Source of the DNA: VRUE01 sp033856275
GTDB taxonomy: Bacteria > Actinomycetota > Thermoleophilia > Solirubrobacterales > 70-9
Reading direction: 5' to 3'
Length of the DNA: 64,000 nt
Assembly (NCBI GenBank): GCA_033856275.1
Contig: JAWVFJ010000045.1
Span: forward strand, 1-64,000
How positions within the stretch are numbered: the stretch's first letter is position 1; each line of letters begins with the position of its first letter. The translations under genes and the position numbers were made by a program. The notes beneath the pieces are model-generated. The model did no database searches. It saw only the letters and a program-made list of their open reading frames with translations, and was not told the origin of the DNA. Below are positions 8,765 through 17,423 of the stretch, in pieces.

Positions 8765-9586
8765 CTACTTGAACCCTGAAAGCAGGACGTCGGCGTTGGC
8801 GATCAGGGCGGCGGTGATCATCAGCAGAACCGAGGGCACCAGGATCAAGGCGACGACGAGCTGGATCTTTGGGGCGGCGCGTGCGGCGCGCTCCTCAATG
8901 GCGCGGCGCTGGTCGCCCCTCAGGGCAGAGGACTGGCGGCGCAGCTGGTCCGCGAGCGGCGAGCCGTAGCGGCGCGAGCGCTCGATCGCTGCACAAAGCG
9001 TGGCGATCTCGCTGCCAGGGACGCGGATGCGGAGGGAACGCAAGGCGGACGGAAGGGGCCGCCCACAGGAAATTTCGGCGACGGTCATCCGCAGCTCATC
9101 AGCAAGCGGTCCTCCACCCATTTGAGCTATCTCGGCAAAGCCGGAGGCCGTTCCGCGCCCGGATGCCGCGCCGACGGCGAGCAGGTCGCAGGCGTCTGGA
9201 AGTGCTCCCAACAGGCGACGGCTGCGCAGACGCGCCCGTCGCTCTAGTAGAGCATCGGGGACGAGGAATCCCGCCGCGGGCAGACCCACGGCGACGAGCA
9301 GGGAGATCCGGCCCGGCGCCGCCGGTGCGACCGTGAGGGCAACTAGAGCGCCGGCACCAACGCCGGTGAACTTGGCCAGAAGCACAGCGGCGACTGGCAG
9401 GCGGCCCTCGAGGCCTGAGCGCGCGATGCGGTCGGGCAGACCCAGACGAAGAGCCGCCCTCGTCGCCCTCCCTCCTCCACCGAGGACGATGTTCAATCGT
9501 GGGCCCGCCACGCCAGCGGCGAACTCCCGGACGGCGGCAGAGGCGAGTACGGCGGCCAGGGCCGCGATGATCCCGGCCGGGCTCAC
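8765..9586 (-). CDS. tadC: Type II secretion F-family protein (TadC-like)
   Basis: Inner-membrane platform protein of a Tad/Flp pilus assembly system. The 273-residue protein has N-terminal membrane segments, the T2SSF core (LLGALPDACDLLAVGAASGR, then ELRMTVAEISCGRPLPSAL and RSRRYGSPLADQLRRQS) and a C-terminal membrane segment (IQLVVALILVPSVLLMITA). Start GTG overlaps the tadB stop as GTGA. It is the last gene of the tad cluster; no pilin or TadE follows within the window. Confidence 0.85.
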   Translation of the reverse strand: MSPAGIIAALAAVLASAAVREFAAGVAGPRLNIVLGGGGRATRAALRLGLPDRIARSGLEGRLPVAAVLLAKFTGVGAGALVALTVAPAAPGRISLLVAVGLPAAGFLVPDALLERRARLRSRRLLGALPDACDLLAVGAASGRGTASGFAEIAQMGGGPLADELRMTVAEISCGRPLPSALRSLRIRVPGSEIATLCAAIERSRRYGSPLADQLRRQSSALRGDQRRAIEERAARAAPKIQLVVALILVPSVLLMITAALIANADVLLSGFK

Positions 9587-10440
9587 TCGACCACCCCCGA
9601 AAGGCGCCGGATCGCGACGAAGCCAGCGAGCTGAAGGCAGACGGCGAGCATCAGCAGCATCGCGGACGCGGGCAAGCCGAGCAGCTTTGCGAGGAAGCCT
9701 GGCTGCAGCAACTCAGCGAAGAGAGCGCCGCCCGTCGGCATCGCGACGACGAGGAGACCCGTGAATCGAGCCTGGGCGGTCGCCGCCCTGGCATCTTCGG
9801 CAATCCGATCCCGCTCGGCGGCGCCTGCGGCAAAGCGGCGCAGCAAGGCAGCGAGGTCGCCGCCGGCAAAACGCTGGCTCAGCAGAGCAGCGGCAAGAGC
9901 ATCGACACGGGCTGAGCGCATCCGTCTCCTCCAGGCACCGATCGTGGTGTCAGTCGGCGCGCCAAGGTCAAGCTCGGCTCCGAGCCGGGTGAGCTCGACT
10001 GCCGGCGGGCCATCCAGCGAACTGGCCGCCGCCGGCAGGGACGCGCGCAGCGAACGCCCAGCGGAGAGCGAATCGGCGACGGCAAGCGCCACGTCGGGCA
10101 AGGAGCGCTCGACAGCACGGCGATAACGCCTGCGCCGGCTTGCGATCGCCCAGGCGGCAAGCGCCGGGCCGGCAATCGCAAGTGGTAGTGCCAGCGGGAC
10201 ACCCCCGATAAACCAGCCACCACCGACCGCGACGACCGTGCCGATCGCCGCGATCCGCCGGCGCTCGAGCGTTGAAGGCGAATAGCCCTCGCGGCTTGCC
10301 CGGGCCAGCGGCTCGAGCGCCTTCCGTAGCCAACTGGCCAAAGCGGGACTCGCGAGCGCGGCCTCTCGCGCCGCAACGGCGATCAGTCCCCCCGCGGCGG
10401 CACCGGCCAGTGGAACGAACAGGCCCAACGTGTCAACCAT
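9583..10440 (-). CDS. tadB: Type II secretion F-family protein (TadB-like)
   Basis: Second inner-membrane platform protein for Tad pilus assembly. 285 residues with membrane segments at both ends and the T2SSF core ERSLPDVALAVADSLSAGRS, LGAPTDTTIGAWRRRM and ALAAALLSQRFAGGDLAALL. The ATG at 10440 (MVDTLGLFVPLAG) has GGGGAAG just upstream and overlaps the tadA stop by eight bases. The upstream extension of the open frame is a shadow of tadA. Confidence 0.85.
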   Translation of the reverse strand: MVDTLGLFVPLAGAAAGGLIAVAAREAALASPALASWLRKALEPLARASREGYSPSTLERRRIAAIGTVVAVGGGWFIGGVPLALPLAIAGPALAAWAIASRRRRYRRAVERSLPDVALAVADSLSAGRSLRASLPAAASSLDGPPAVELTRLGAELDLGAPTDTTIGAWRRRMRSARVDALAAALLSQRFAGGDLAALLRRFAAGAAERDRIAEDARAATAQARFTGLLVVAMPTGGALFAELLQPGFLAKLLGLPASAMLLMLAVCLQLAGFVAIRRLSGVVE

Positions 10441-11578
10441 CGCTTCCCCCGCAATCGAGCGCGCGAACAGCAGTGACGCCAGCCGCGCGCACCACCTCGG
10501 CCACCTCTGCAACTCGTCGGGAGCCGTCGGGACGACGCTCCAAGTGGACAACCAGATCGATGCCCCGCTGCACCTGCTCGGCAATCGCCTCATGTGGCAA
10601 ACCGACGCCCGCCATCAATGCCAGCGTCTCGAGCCGGCTCAGCGCGTCAGCGGCTGAGTTCGCGTGTACGGTCGAGAGGGCGCCGTCGTGCCCCGTGTTG
10701 AGAGCGGTCAGGAGGTCGAGCGCCTCGACGCCGCGTACCTCGCCGATCACGATTCTGTCGGGGCGCATCCGCAGCGCGTTGCGAAGCAGGTCCCGTACGG
10801 TCACCTCACCCTTGCCCTCGACGCTGGCCGGCCGACTCTCCAGCCGTACGACATGGCGCTGCTGCAAACGCAGCTCCGCCGCGTCCTCGATCGTCACGAT
10901 CCGCTCCCCAGGATCGATGAAGCTGGACAGCGCGTTGAGCAGCGTCGTCTTGCCCGAGCCCGTGCCGCCGCTGACCATGACGCTGCGCCTGCTTCCAACC
11001 GCCTCACTCAGCAGCTCGCACTGAGCGGGGCTCAGCGTGCCGAGCTCGACCAGCTCAGCGGGGCCGGGTCGCCGAGCGCCGAATCGGCGGATCGAGAGCG
11101 CCGGGCCGTCGACCGCGAGCGGCGGAATCACCACGTTGACGCGAGAGCCATCGGCTAGGCGGGCGTCGACCATCGGACTGAGCTCGTCGATCCGTCTACC
11201 CAGCGGAGCGAGAATGCGCTCGATCGCGTTGCGCAGCTCCTCCTCGTCTGCAAACCGCACCTCCACTGCCTCGATCCGCCCAGCCCGCTCGACGTAGACA
11301 TCGTCGGGTCCGTTGACCATCACCTCCTCGACCGCGGGATCGGCAAGCAGCTCCTCGAGCGGACCAAGGCCGACCGTGTCGCGTACGACGCGGGCCACCA
11401 GTTCCATCCGATCCGCAGCGCCGAGCAGGGCCGCCACCTCGTCGACCAGAGCACGGACTTCGTCCGCCAGATCGACAGTCGGTGCGCGGCCTGCGGCTGC
11501 CTCGGCCCGACGCCTCTCGATCAAGCCAAGGCGCAATTCGTCAGCAAGGGCGGCGAGATGGCGCTCCCGTGCCAGCAC
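10433..11578 (-). CDS. tadA: Tad pilus assembly ATPase TadA/CpaF
   Basis: Hexameric secretion ATPase powering Flp/Tad pilus assembly. 381 residues: N-terminal domain with PLEELLADPAVEEVMVNGPD, Walker A SGGTGSGKTTLLNAL, Asp box IVTIEDAAELRL, Walker B RMRPDRIVIGEVRG and His box GALSTVHANSA. Start GTG at 11578 follows cpaB after three bases. All hallmark residues are present, so it should be an active ATPase. Confidence 0.95.
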   Translation of the reverse strand: MLARERHLAALADELRLGLIERRRAEAAAGRAPTVDLADEVRALVDEVAALLGAADRMELVARVVRDTVGLGPLEELLADPAVEEVMVNGPDDVYVERAGRIEAVEVRFADEEELRNAIERILAPLGRRIDELSPMVDARLADGSRVNVVIPPLAVDGPALSIRRFGARRPGPAELVELGTLSPAQCELLSEAVGSRRSVMVSGGTGSGKTTLLNALSSFIDPGERIVTIEDAAELRLQQRHVVRLESRPASVEGKGEVTVRDLLRNALRMRPDRIVIGEVRGVEALDLLTALNTGHDGALSTVHANSAADALSRLETLALMAGVGLPHEAIAEQVQRGIDLVVHLERRPDGSRRVAEVAEVVRAAGVTAVRALDCGGSDG

Positions 11579-11581
11579 GAA

Positions 11582-12238
11582 TCAGCCTTCTGGCAGGAGC
11601 GTCAGCTTGCGGGCAAAGCTTTCGGCCGCGATCAGCCGTAGCGCCTGTCGTTTCGTCAAAGCCAGAGTCGCCGCCGATGTCCCACCAGGACCGGGACCGT
11701 CGGCTCCGGGCCCCAGCGCAAGCAAAGGAACCGCGGCGGCGGCCACATATGTCTGCCCCGGGCCGGCCGCGCTTGCTTCGGTGGTGACGACGACATCGAC
11801 TTTCGCTTCCCTATCCGGAGTGCCAGTCGAAAGCAGGGCTTCGGCGCCGCTGACGGAGATTTCCACGGGCCGGCGTCGCGGACCGGCGAGCGAGGCTGGC
11901 TGACCTCCGTGCACCGGGGGGTGAAGTTGCTCGGCCACCAGATAGGAGCCGGCCGGCAGGTCCGTAGCCGGCACCAGTCCGATGGCTTCCGCCGCTGCCT
12001 GCAGCGCCCCGGCAGGGACGAACTTGACCGGGACACGCCGCTGTGCCAGCCCATTCGCCACGTCCTCGGGCCGCAATGGTCTCCCGCCCTCCAAGCTGCG
12101 TGCAGCGACGACAACGGGACGCAGTGGCCCATAACCACGGGCTACGCGTGAGCCGTAGCTATCGGCAACGGCAGCTGCCAGTGCCGCTGCTACCCCTGCC
12201 AAGACGAGAAACGCGACTGCTCGGGTGCGCCGACTCAC
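11582..12238 (-). CDS. cpaB: SAF-domain protein, CpaB/RcpC-like
   Basis: Periplasmic-side pilus assembly protein with one N-terminal membrane anchor (AVAFLVLAGVAAALAAAVA) and a SAF domain (VVVAARSLEGGRPLRPEDV through TDLPAGSYLVAEQL). 218 residues using the GTG at 12238, which overlaps the preceding kinase stop as GTGA. The open frame upstream is a shadow of the kinase. CpaB normally stabilises the outer secretin; in this actinobacterial context a cell-wall role is more likely (inference). Confidence 0.75.
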   Translation of the reverse strand: MSRRTRAVAFLVLAGVAAALAAAVADSYGSRVARGYGPLRPVVVAARSLEGGRPLRPEDVANGLAQRRVPVKFVPAGALQAAAEAIGLVPATDLPAGSYLVAEQLHPPVHGGQPASLAGPRRRPVEISVSGAEALLSTGTPDREAKVDVVVTTEASAAGPGQTYVAAAAVPLLALGPGADGPGPGGTSAATLALTKRQALRLIAAESFARKLTLLPEG

Positions 12239-12960
12239 GCAACCAATCCGGTCTTCGCCTCGGCCAGCGGCAACTCCAGAACCGCGAGTGAGCCCCGTTC
12301 GGAATGGCGCAGGGCGAAGCGGCCGCCGTGGTCGGCAGCGACCCGCCGAACGACGCCCAAGCCATGCCCGTGGCGCTGCTGTCCAGACAGGCACGCGATC
12401 ACTGCGTGACTATTGCGACGCGACCGCGGCCGCGCGGCGCGTCCCGAATCCACCACCGCGATTCGCAGGCGCCCTTCGCGCAGCCGCCCGGAAACGACAA
12501 TCGTCGGTCCGCCATGCTCAATTGCGTTGACGATCAAGTTGTCGAGTGCCTGACCGAGGGCGTGGCGATCGCCTTGCAGCAGCGCGCGGCCGGCATTCCA
12601 TCGCATCTCGAGCGAGCCGTCCGAAAGGCGAACGCGCGCCTGCCAGCGAGCCACGGCCGAATGAATCAGTGCAGCCCCGTCGACTGAACCCCATACCGGC
12701 GTCAGCGGACCGCCGTTGATCTCGCGATCGAGCCGTTCAAGCGCCGCGGCGGCGAGCTCGATCGAATCCCGACCGCTGCCTGATCCGCCGGCTTTGGGCC
12801 CGGCGGCGAGAGCGACCGCTTGCAGTGGCCGGCGCAACTCGTGCAATGCCTCGTTGAGGGCCAAGCGGCGTCGGCCGGCACGCAGACTCTGTGCCGCGAC
12901 CGCCACTGCCATCGAGAGGACGATGGGCCAGCCGGCGACGATCTGAGCCAAGTCGGTCAT
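12235..12960 (-). CDS. Sensor histidine kinase
   Basis: A short 241-residue kinase with one N-terminal hydrophobic segment, then a HisKA-like helix with phospho-acceptor His in HELRRPLQA, and an HATPase domain with N box NLIVNAIEHG, a G1-like VVDSG and G2-like GHGLGVVRR. No separate sensory domain is visible. It overlaps the response regulator upstream and cpaB downstream, so it is probably cotranscribed with the tad genes and controls them or responds to the surface state. Confidence 0.85.
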   Translation of the reverse strand: MTDLAQIVAGWPIVLSMAVAVAAQSLRAGRRRLALNEALHELRRPLQAVALAAGPKAGGSGSGRDSIELAAAALERLDREINGGPLTPVWGSVDGAALIHSAVARWQARVRLSDGSLEMRWNAGRALLQGDRHALGQALDNLIVNAIEHGGPTIVVSGRLREGRLRIAVVDSGRAARPRSRRNSHAVIACLSGQQRHGHGLGVVRRVAADHGGRFALRHSERGSLAVLELPLAEAKTGLVA

Positions 12961-13670
12961 CCGTCAATCAAGCGGTAGCCGTAAGCCCAGCAGTTGACGA
13001 CATAGCGGCCGTGTTCAGGGTCGAGTTTGCGGCGTAGCCGGCTCGCATGCGAGTCAAGCGTTCTCGTACGCGCAGGGGTGCTGTAGCCCCAAACTGCCTC
13101 GAGCAGTTCGCGCTTGGCGAAGACGCGCGAGGGGTCACCGGCGAGCACACGCAAGAGACCGAACTCCTTATTGGAGAGCGCGACCTCGCGCTCGCCCACC
13201 CAGGCCTTGCGCCGCGCCGAGTCGACGATGATTTCGCCAACTCGAAGCGGACCTTGACGCCCGCCGGCCCCACGGCGGAGCACAGCGGCGATACGCGCCC
13301 GAAGCTCGGGGTAGAACAGCGGCTTGACGAGGAAATCGTCGGCACCGCTTTCCAGGCCTCGCACCCGGTCCTCGTCGGAGCCGTGACCGGTGAGGACGAT
13401 CACCGGCAGGCCGGGGTCGAAACGCGAGGTGACACCGTCGGCGGCGCGGATCTCCCGCAGTACGTCAAGTCCCGGCGCGTCGGGAAGCGAGAGATCGAGG
13501 AGGAGCAGGTCAGGCTGGTTGAACCTGCAAAGCCGCAGTGCGTCCGAAGCACTCGGCGCGGGCAGAACGCCGAAGCGGTCGGCGACGAGGTTGTCGCAGA
13601 GCAGATCGAGCGTCGGTGCGTCATCCTCGCAGACGACCAAGCTCGCGATCTCTCGTCGCTGGGGAAGCAT
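12957..13670 (-). CDS. OmpR-family response regulator
   Basis: 237 residues: receiver domain with acidic pocket VCEDD, phosphorylated Asp in LLLLDLSLPD, Thr/Lys positions VIVLTGHG and DFLVKPLF; C-terminal winged helix with LSNKEFGLLRVLAGDP, RELLEAVWGY and RTLDSHASRLRRKL. ATG at 13670 (MLPQRREIASL) chosen because the receiver starts directly after; the upstream extension overlaps the DUF192 gene. Partner of the adjacent kinase. Confidence 0.92.
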   Translation of the reverse strand: MLPQRREIASLVVCEDDAPTLDLLCDNLVADRFGVLPAPSASDALRLCRFNQPDLLLLDLSLPDAPGLDVLREIRAADGVTSRFDPGLPVIVLTGHGSDEDRVRGLESGADDFLVKPLFYPELRARIAAVLRRGAGGRQGPLRVGEIIVDSARRKAWVGEREVALSNKEFGLLRVLAGDPSRVFAKRELLEAVWGYSTPARTRTLDSHASRLRRKLDPEHGRYVVNCWAYGYRLIDG

Positions 13671-13678
13671 TGGCCGGT

Positions 13679-14071
13679 CTAAGACGAGAGTGCAGAGGTC
13701 TCTCCCCCCTGGCCGGCCGGAACCTCCAGCACGGACCTCGCCCGCGCGCAAAACGCGAACCGGCGCGGCGGCACCGCGAGTCGCAGCGCAACGACAGTGC
13801 CTTCACCGTCGAGAAAGTAGAGGTCGAGATCGAAACGCATGCCGAACGTGTGGACGCTGCGACAGCCCGGTATGAGGAGTCCTTCGCCGGCGTCGACACG
13901 ATCCAGGTGAGATAGGCCGAGCAGGCGTGGGAGAAAGCCGGCAGCGACCGCAACGTCACGATCAAGCAGGCGCTGTCGCTGCAAGCGAGTGAAGCGCAAG
14001 GCGATTTCCTCCATGCGTCCCAAAGGCTCCGGCGTCCGTGATCGGTCCCTAGCCATGCCGCGCTTTCGCAC
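13679..14071 (-). CDS. DUF192 family protein
   Basis: 130 residues with the DUF192 beta-barrel signature: a processing/fold segment GLLIPGCRSVHTFGMRFDLD, then LYFLDGEG and the C-terminal RARSVLEVPAG. Function unknown; members are often exported or associated with secretion loci. It lies eight bases upstream of the response regulator and heads this operon. Alternative starts exist at internal Met residues 6 and 20. Confidence 0.8.
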   Translation of the reverse strand: MRKRGMARDRSRTPEPLGRMEEIALRFTRLQRQRLLDRDVAVAAGFLPRLLGLSHLDRVDAGEGLLIPGCRSVHTFGMRFDLDLYFLDGEGTVVALRLAVPPRRFAFCARARSVLEVPAGQGGETSALSS

Positions 14072-14122
14072 CTATCCGCGCATATCGCGGGAACCACGAA
14101 CTCAGTAGCTAGCCTCTTGGCC

Positions 14123-15052
14123 GTGAGTCCTTCCGGCAAGGTCACGGTCTTCGGGCCGCACCCGATGCTCTCCGTCACGATCGAGGCCTTGACCAGCGAG
14201 GGCGGCGACGACATCCACCTGCACGCCGCTGGACAGGGGGTCTGGGTAGCGCGGATGGCGGCGGAGCTTGGTGCCAGCCCGATCCTCTGCGGCTTCATCG
14301 GCGGCGAGAGCGGCACGGTGCTGCGGCCGCTGCTGGAGCAAATGGACGTCGAGCTGCGCCTGATCGAGACGGCCGAGGCGAGCGGCATCTACCTGCACGA
14401 CCGCCGTAGCGGCGAGCGCGTGCCGATCGCTCAGGCCGCCGCGATGCCGCCGTCCCGGCACGAGATCGACGAGCTTTTCTCGACCACGGTCGCCACCGCA
14501 ATCGATTCGGACGTGCTCGCCCTCTGCGGTCCCTTTCCCGGCGAGGCGCTGCCGCTGGAGATCTACGGCAACCTTGTCACCGACGTGAAGGCGAATGGGA
14601 CCCCGGTCGTCGTCGACCTCTCGCCGCCGCGGCTCGACAGCGCTCTGGAGGGCGGTCCGGACCTGGTCAAGATCAATGACTGGGAGTTGGCCAAATACAT
14701 CGAGGGGCCGGTGGACACCACGGAGCGGATGCGTGCCGCCGCGCAGAAGCTGCTCGACGCGGGCGCCGGCGCCGTGATCATCACCCGCGCCGAGGAGCCG
14801 GCGATGGTGCTGCGCGAGGAGGACGGTTGGGAACTGGTGCCACCGCGCTTCGAGCGTGGCTCGCGCGAGGGCTGCGGCGACTCGATGATGGGCGGGCTCG
14901 CCGCCTGCATGGCCACGGACCTCGAGTGGAAGGAGACGCTGCGCACCGCCGCCGCGGCCGGCGCCGCCAACTTCCTCCGCGCTGGCCTCGGCAGCGGCTC
15001 ACGCTCAGTGATTGAGGACCTCGCGCGCAAGGTCGAGCTGCGGCCGCTCTGA
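14123..15052 (+). CDS. PfkB-family sugar kinase (1-phosphofructokinase-like)
   Basis: 309-residue ribokinase-fold protein. N-terminal sugar-site pattern with HAAGQGVWVARMAAELGA and the C-terminal ATP/anion-hole motif GCGDSMMGGLAA, in which the catalytic Asp of the GAGD signature is retained. VVDLSPPRLDSAL and VKINDWELAKYI fit the hexose-phosphate subgroup (FruK/LacC), so phosphorylation of fructose-1-phosphate or tagatose-6-phosphate is the best guess. Start GTG at 14123 (TTG at 14117 also possible). It stands alone, with no PTS gene nearby. Confidence 0.75.
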   Translation: MSPSGKVTVFGPHPMLSVTIEALTSEGGDDIHLHAAGQGVWVARMAAELGASPILCGFIGGESGTVLRPLLEQMDVELRLIETAEASGIYLHDRRSGERVPIAQAAAMPPSRHEIDELFSTTVATAIDSDVLALCGPFPGEALPLEIYGNLVTDVKANGTPVVVDLSPPRLDSALEGGPDLVKINDWELAKYIEGPVDTTERMRAAAQKLLDAGAGAVIITRAEEPAMVLREEDGWELVPPRFERGSREGCGDSMMGGLAACMATDLEWKETLRTAAAAGAANFLRAGLGSGSRSVIEDLARKVELRPL

Positions 15053-15063
15053 GGGCCAGGCCC

Positions 15064-15783
15064 TCAATACGGGATAGAAAGCTCCTCGGCGTCGACGATC
15101 GCTTGCGGCGCGACGTCCCGCATCCACTCCAGATGCGGTGCCACCGATTCGATCTGCTCCAGCCGTTCGAAGGCCTCGCGCATGTGCACCGGGCGGCCGC
15201 CGTGAGAGGAGTGGGCGTCGCTGCTGAGCACGTGGACCAGGCCCGCCTCGGCCAGCATGCGCATCCCGTCGGCGGTGCGCTCGCGCAGGAAGAAGTCGGC
15301 CGTTGCCTGGACCAAGGCCCCGTTGGCGATCAGCGCCGCAATTCGCTCGTACATGTCGGCCGAGAGATGGCGCTCGGGGTGGGCGATCAGCGACCGATGG
15401 CCACGCTCGGCAAGATGGGCAACGCGGGCGATCAGCGTGTCGCTGAGCGGGCCTGGCGCCGGCTCGAGCAGAATCCAGTCGCCCTCGCCGAGCGAGACCC
15501 GCTCGAGCTCCTCCTCGCTCAATCCCTCGACCGCCGTCTCCGCCACCTCGCCGCCCTGCAGCACGGTCACCGGCAAGCCCGCATCTCGCAGCGCCGCGTT
15601 CAGCTCCTCAACCCTGCCGGCGACCTCCTCGATGCGGACGTCGTGGTCGTGGCGAATGTGCGGCGTCGCGCAGATCCGCTCGATGCCGTCGTTCACTGCT
15701 TGGCGCCCCATCGCCAGGCTGTCGCGGAGGTCGAGTGAGCCATCGTCGACTCCGGGCAGGATGTGGCAGTGCAGGTCGATCAC
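15064..15783 (-). CDS. PHP-family tyrosine phosphatase, CpsB/YwqE-like
   Basis: 239 residues beginning with the metal-binding motif MIDLHCHILPGVDDG, followed by CATPHIRHDH, a GGEVAE motif, SLIAHPERH and VLSSDAHSSHGGRP, the full PHP metal-ligand set. Relatives dephosphorylate bacterial tyrosine kinases controlling capsule export. No kinase or capsule gene lies next to it, so the partner is unknown. It is convergent with the sugar kinase. Confidence 0.85.
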   Translation of the reverse strand: MIDLHCHILPGVDDGSLDLRDSLAMGRQAVNDGIERICATPHIRHDHDVRIEEVAGRVEELNAALRDAGLPVTVLQGGEVAETAVEGLSEEELERVSLGEGDWILLEPAPGPLSDTLIARVAHLAERGHRSLIAHPERHLSADMYERIAALIANGALVQATADFFLRERTADGMRMLAEAGLVHVLSSDAHSSHGGRPVHMREAFERLEQIESVAPHLEWMRDVAPQAIVDAEELSIPY

Positions 15784-15937
15784 TTGCTGACCCGCGCAGG
15801 GTAGCCGGGGAGCGCCGCGGGCCGCTCAGGTGCAAACGCTCTTTCAGGCACGGGCGCGCGAGGGCATGGGACTACGATGACCGGCATGATCCAGCACCTG
15901 CTCTCGCTGGGCTTGCGAGAGTTGATGGGCTTCAACT

Positions 15938-16405
15938 GTGGATAAGAAAACGACCCGCCGAGGGAACTACGAGTCTGGCTCCGATTACGTGCTCGAGTAC
16001 GGGGAGCTTCGCTTTGCCTTCAACGAGGAGGACTTCGGCCAGCGGGTCGAGCAAGCCGCGGTCAAACTCGGCTTCGTCCACCAAGGCCTTAGCCAGGAGG
16101 AGCTTGACGACCTGCTCGACCTGGCCGTCAGCGGCGAGATCGCCGAGCCCAGCTCCCGCCTCGGTGAGCACATCAACGAGAACTGGGATGACCTGGTCGG
16201 TCCCGCCAACCGCAGCCTCGTCCACTGGCTGCGCCGCCTTGTCTTCCGCGGCGCCTGGCTCGACCAGCGGGTCAAGGAGGGCGAGCTCGACGTCGTCTTC
16301 GACGAGCGCAACCAGACCTTCGGCTACGTGCAGCCGGATCGCAGCTCCGAGCTGATCGAGCTGTCTAAAGAGCCGAGCTGGCGGCGTATTGCGTACAGAC
16401 GGTAG
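15938..16405 (+). CDS. Conserved-looking hypothetical protein
   Basis: 155-residue soluble protein, unrecognised. Mixed charge, no signal peptide or membrane segment; contains LGFVHQGLSQEELDDLLDLA and HWLRRLVFRGAWLDQRV. GTG start at 15938 without a clear ribosome-binding site. Its stop codon lies within the left arm of repeat R1 copy C. Confidence 0.6.
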   Translation: MDKKTTRRGNYESGSDYVLEYGELRFAFNEEDFGQRVEQAAVKLGFVHQGLSQEELDDLLDLAVSGEIAEPSSRLGEHINENWDDLVGPANRSLVHWLRRLVFRGAWLDQRVKEGELDVVFDERNQTFGYVQPDRSSELIELSKEPSWRRIAYRR

Positions 16406-16518
16406 CGCGGTTCAGGTCAGGGGTTCCGCTTAACTTTTTCGGTGGAGACGCAGTTGCTGACGCCGCGAGGTAGTGCCGAAAAAGTACAAGACGCTCCACC
16501 CCTGACCTGAACCGCGCT
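16404..16518. repeat. Palindromic element R1, copy C
   Basis: Perfect 20-base inverted arms (16404-16423 and 16499-16518) enclose a core at 16432-16490 beginning AACTTTTTCGGTGG and ending CCGAAAAAGTACAAG. It exactly fills the space between two convergent genes: the left arm contains the stop of the upstream gene and the right arm ends one base before the stop of the Rho-like gene. That position suits a bidirectional terminator. Confidence 0.85.
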
Positions 16519-16519
16519 G

Positions 16520-17335
16520 TCAGGACTGGCGCTCTAGGGCGGCCACCACGGTCAGGGAGCCATTTGCTTGTATCGCCAGGCCGCCGTCGAAGATTCCTTT
16601 TGCCGTGTCGACGTCGTCGAGGCGGGTTAGGGAGTCAACCAGGAGGATGACGTCTTCGCCGCTTTCGGCACGGCGGACCGCCTGGGCTAGGGCATCGTTG
16701 GCGTGACGAGCTTGGGCGGCAGCTACCAGCTCGGCTTCGGGCGCCTCGCGCTTCCAGTCGGCCAGCTCCTCGGGACTGGGATCGACCAGGAGGGCGATCG
16801 GGTCGGGACCGTCTGAAGCGCCGGCGAGATCGCCGGCGATTTCGCGCAGAAGCGATGTGCAGGCCTGGCGGCTCTCCCCGTAGACGAGGGCCTGGCGACC
16901 TCGAGGAGGCAGCAGCAGATCCTGAACGTGCAGGCCCTTGCTCTTGCGACCGAAGCGTCGGCGGCGACGGCGACGTTTGGGACGAACGGACTCACCGGCG
17001 GCCGATGCTGGCTCTTGTTCCCTAGCCGGCTCGGGCGCTGGCGGCTCAGGAGCGGCCGGCTTGGGTGCGGCCGGCTTGCGGCTGGCTTGCTCTGGCCCGC
17101 GCTCGGCGGGCGCATCCTCTTTCCTGGCCGGACGCTCACGGCGACGGCGCGGCGGACGCTCGCCTCGATCCGGGCGCTCACCGCGAGATCTCTCGTTCTG
17201 CTTTGCCGGCTTGCCGTCGACGAGCTTCTCGATCAGCTCGGCGCGGGGCAGCATGCGGTAGCGCGGGACGTCTGCGTCGGCGGCGAGCGCGTGCAGCTCA
17301 GAGAGGTGCTTGGACTCCAGTTCAGCCTTGTTCAT
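16520..17335 (-). CDS. Degenerate Rho-like protein (Rho N-terminal domain, inactive ATPase half)
   Basis: 271 residues. Residues 10-42 are a Rho N-terminal (SAP-like) helix bundle (LSELHALAADADVPRYRMLP). Residues 43-133 are a charged Arg/Pro/Glu linker ending in a run of Arg. Residues 134-271 align with the Rho ATPase core: LLLPPRGRQALVYG, LLVDPSPEELADWKR, a Walker B-like DVILLVDSLTRL and GSLTVVAAL. The P-loop is lost: where Rho has a GK[T/S] loop this has GESRQACTS. The cold-shock RNA-binding domain and the C-terminal third are absent. It is probably a non-catalytic Rho paralogue; whether it binds RNA or Rho is unknown. Confidence 0.7.
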   Translation of the reverse strand: MNKAELESKHLSELHALAADADVPRYRMLPRAELIEKLVDGKPAKQNERSRGERPDRGERPPRRRRERPARKEDAPAERGPEQASRKPAAPKPAAPEPPAPEPAREQEPASAAGESVRPKRRRRRRRFGRKSKGLHVQDLLLPPRGRQALVYGESRQACTSLLREIAGDLAGASDGPDPIALLVDPSPEELADWKREAPEAELVAAAQARHANDALAQAVRRAESGEDVILLVDSLTRLDDVDTAKGIFDGGLAIQANGSLTVVAALERQS

Positions 17336-17423
17336 GAAGCCTCCAGGCGTTCACGCGCAAATCGCCCCGCAGTCGAGGACCCGGAGATCACCGTGTCGAT
17401 TTGCGCGCTCACAGGGCGGCAGG

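Noticed and set aside
13740..13775. Possible R3-like half repeat (GTTCGCGTTTTGCGC) in the DUF192 gene
   Set aside because: Only one short arm is similar and the codons encode conserved DUF192 residues, so chance is more likely.
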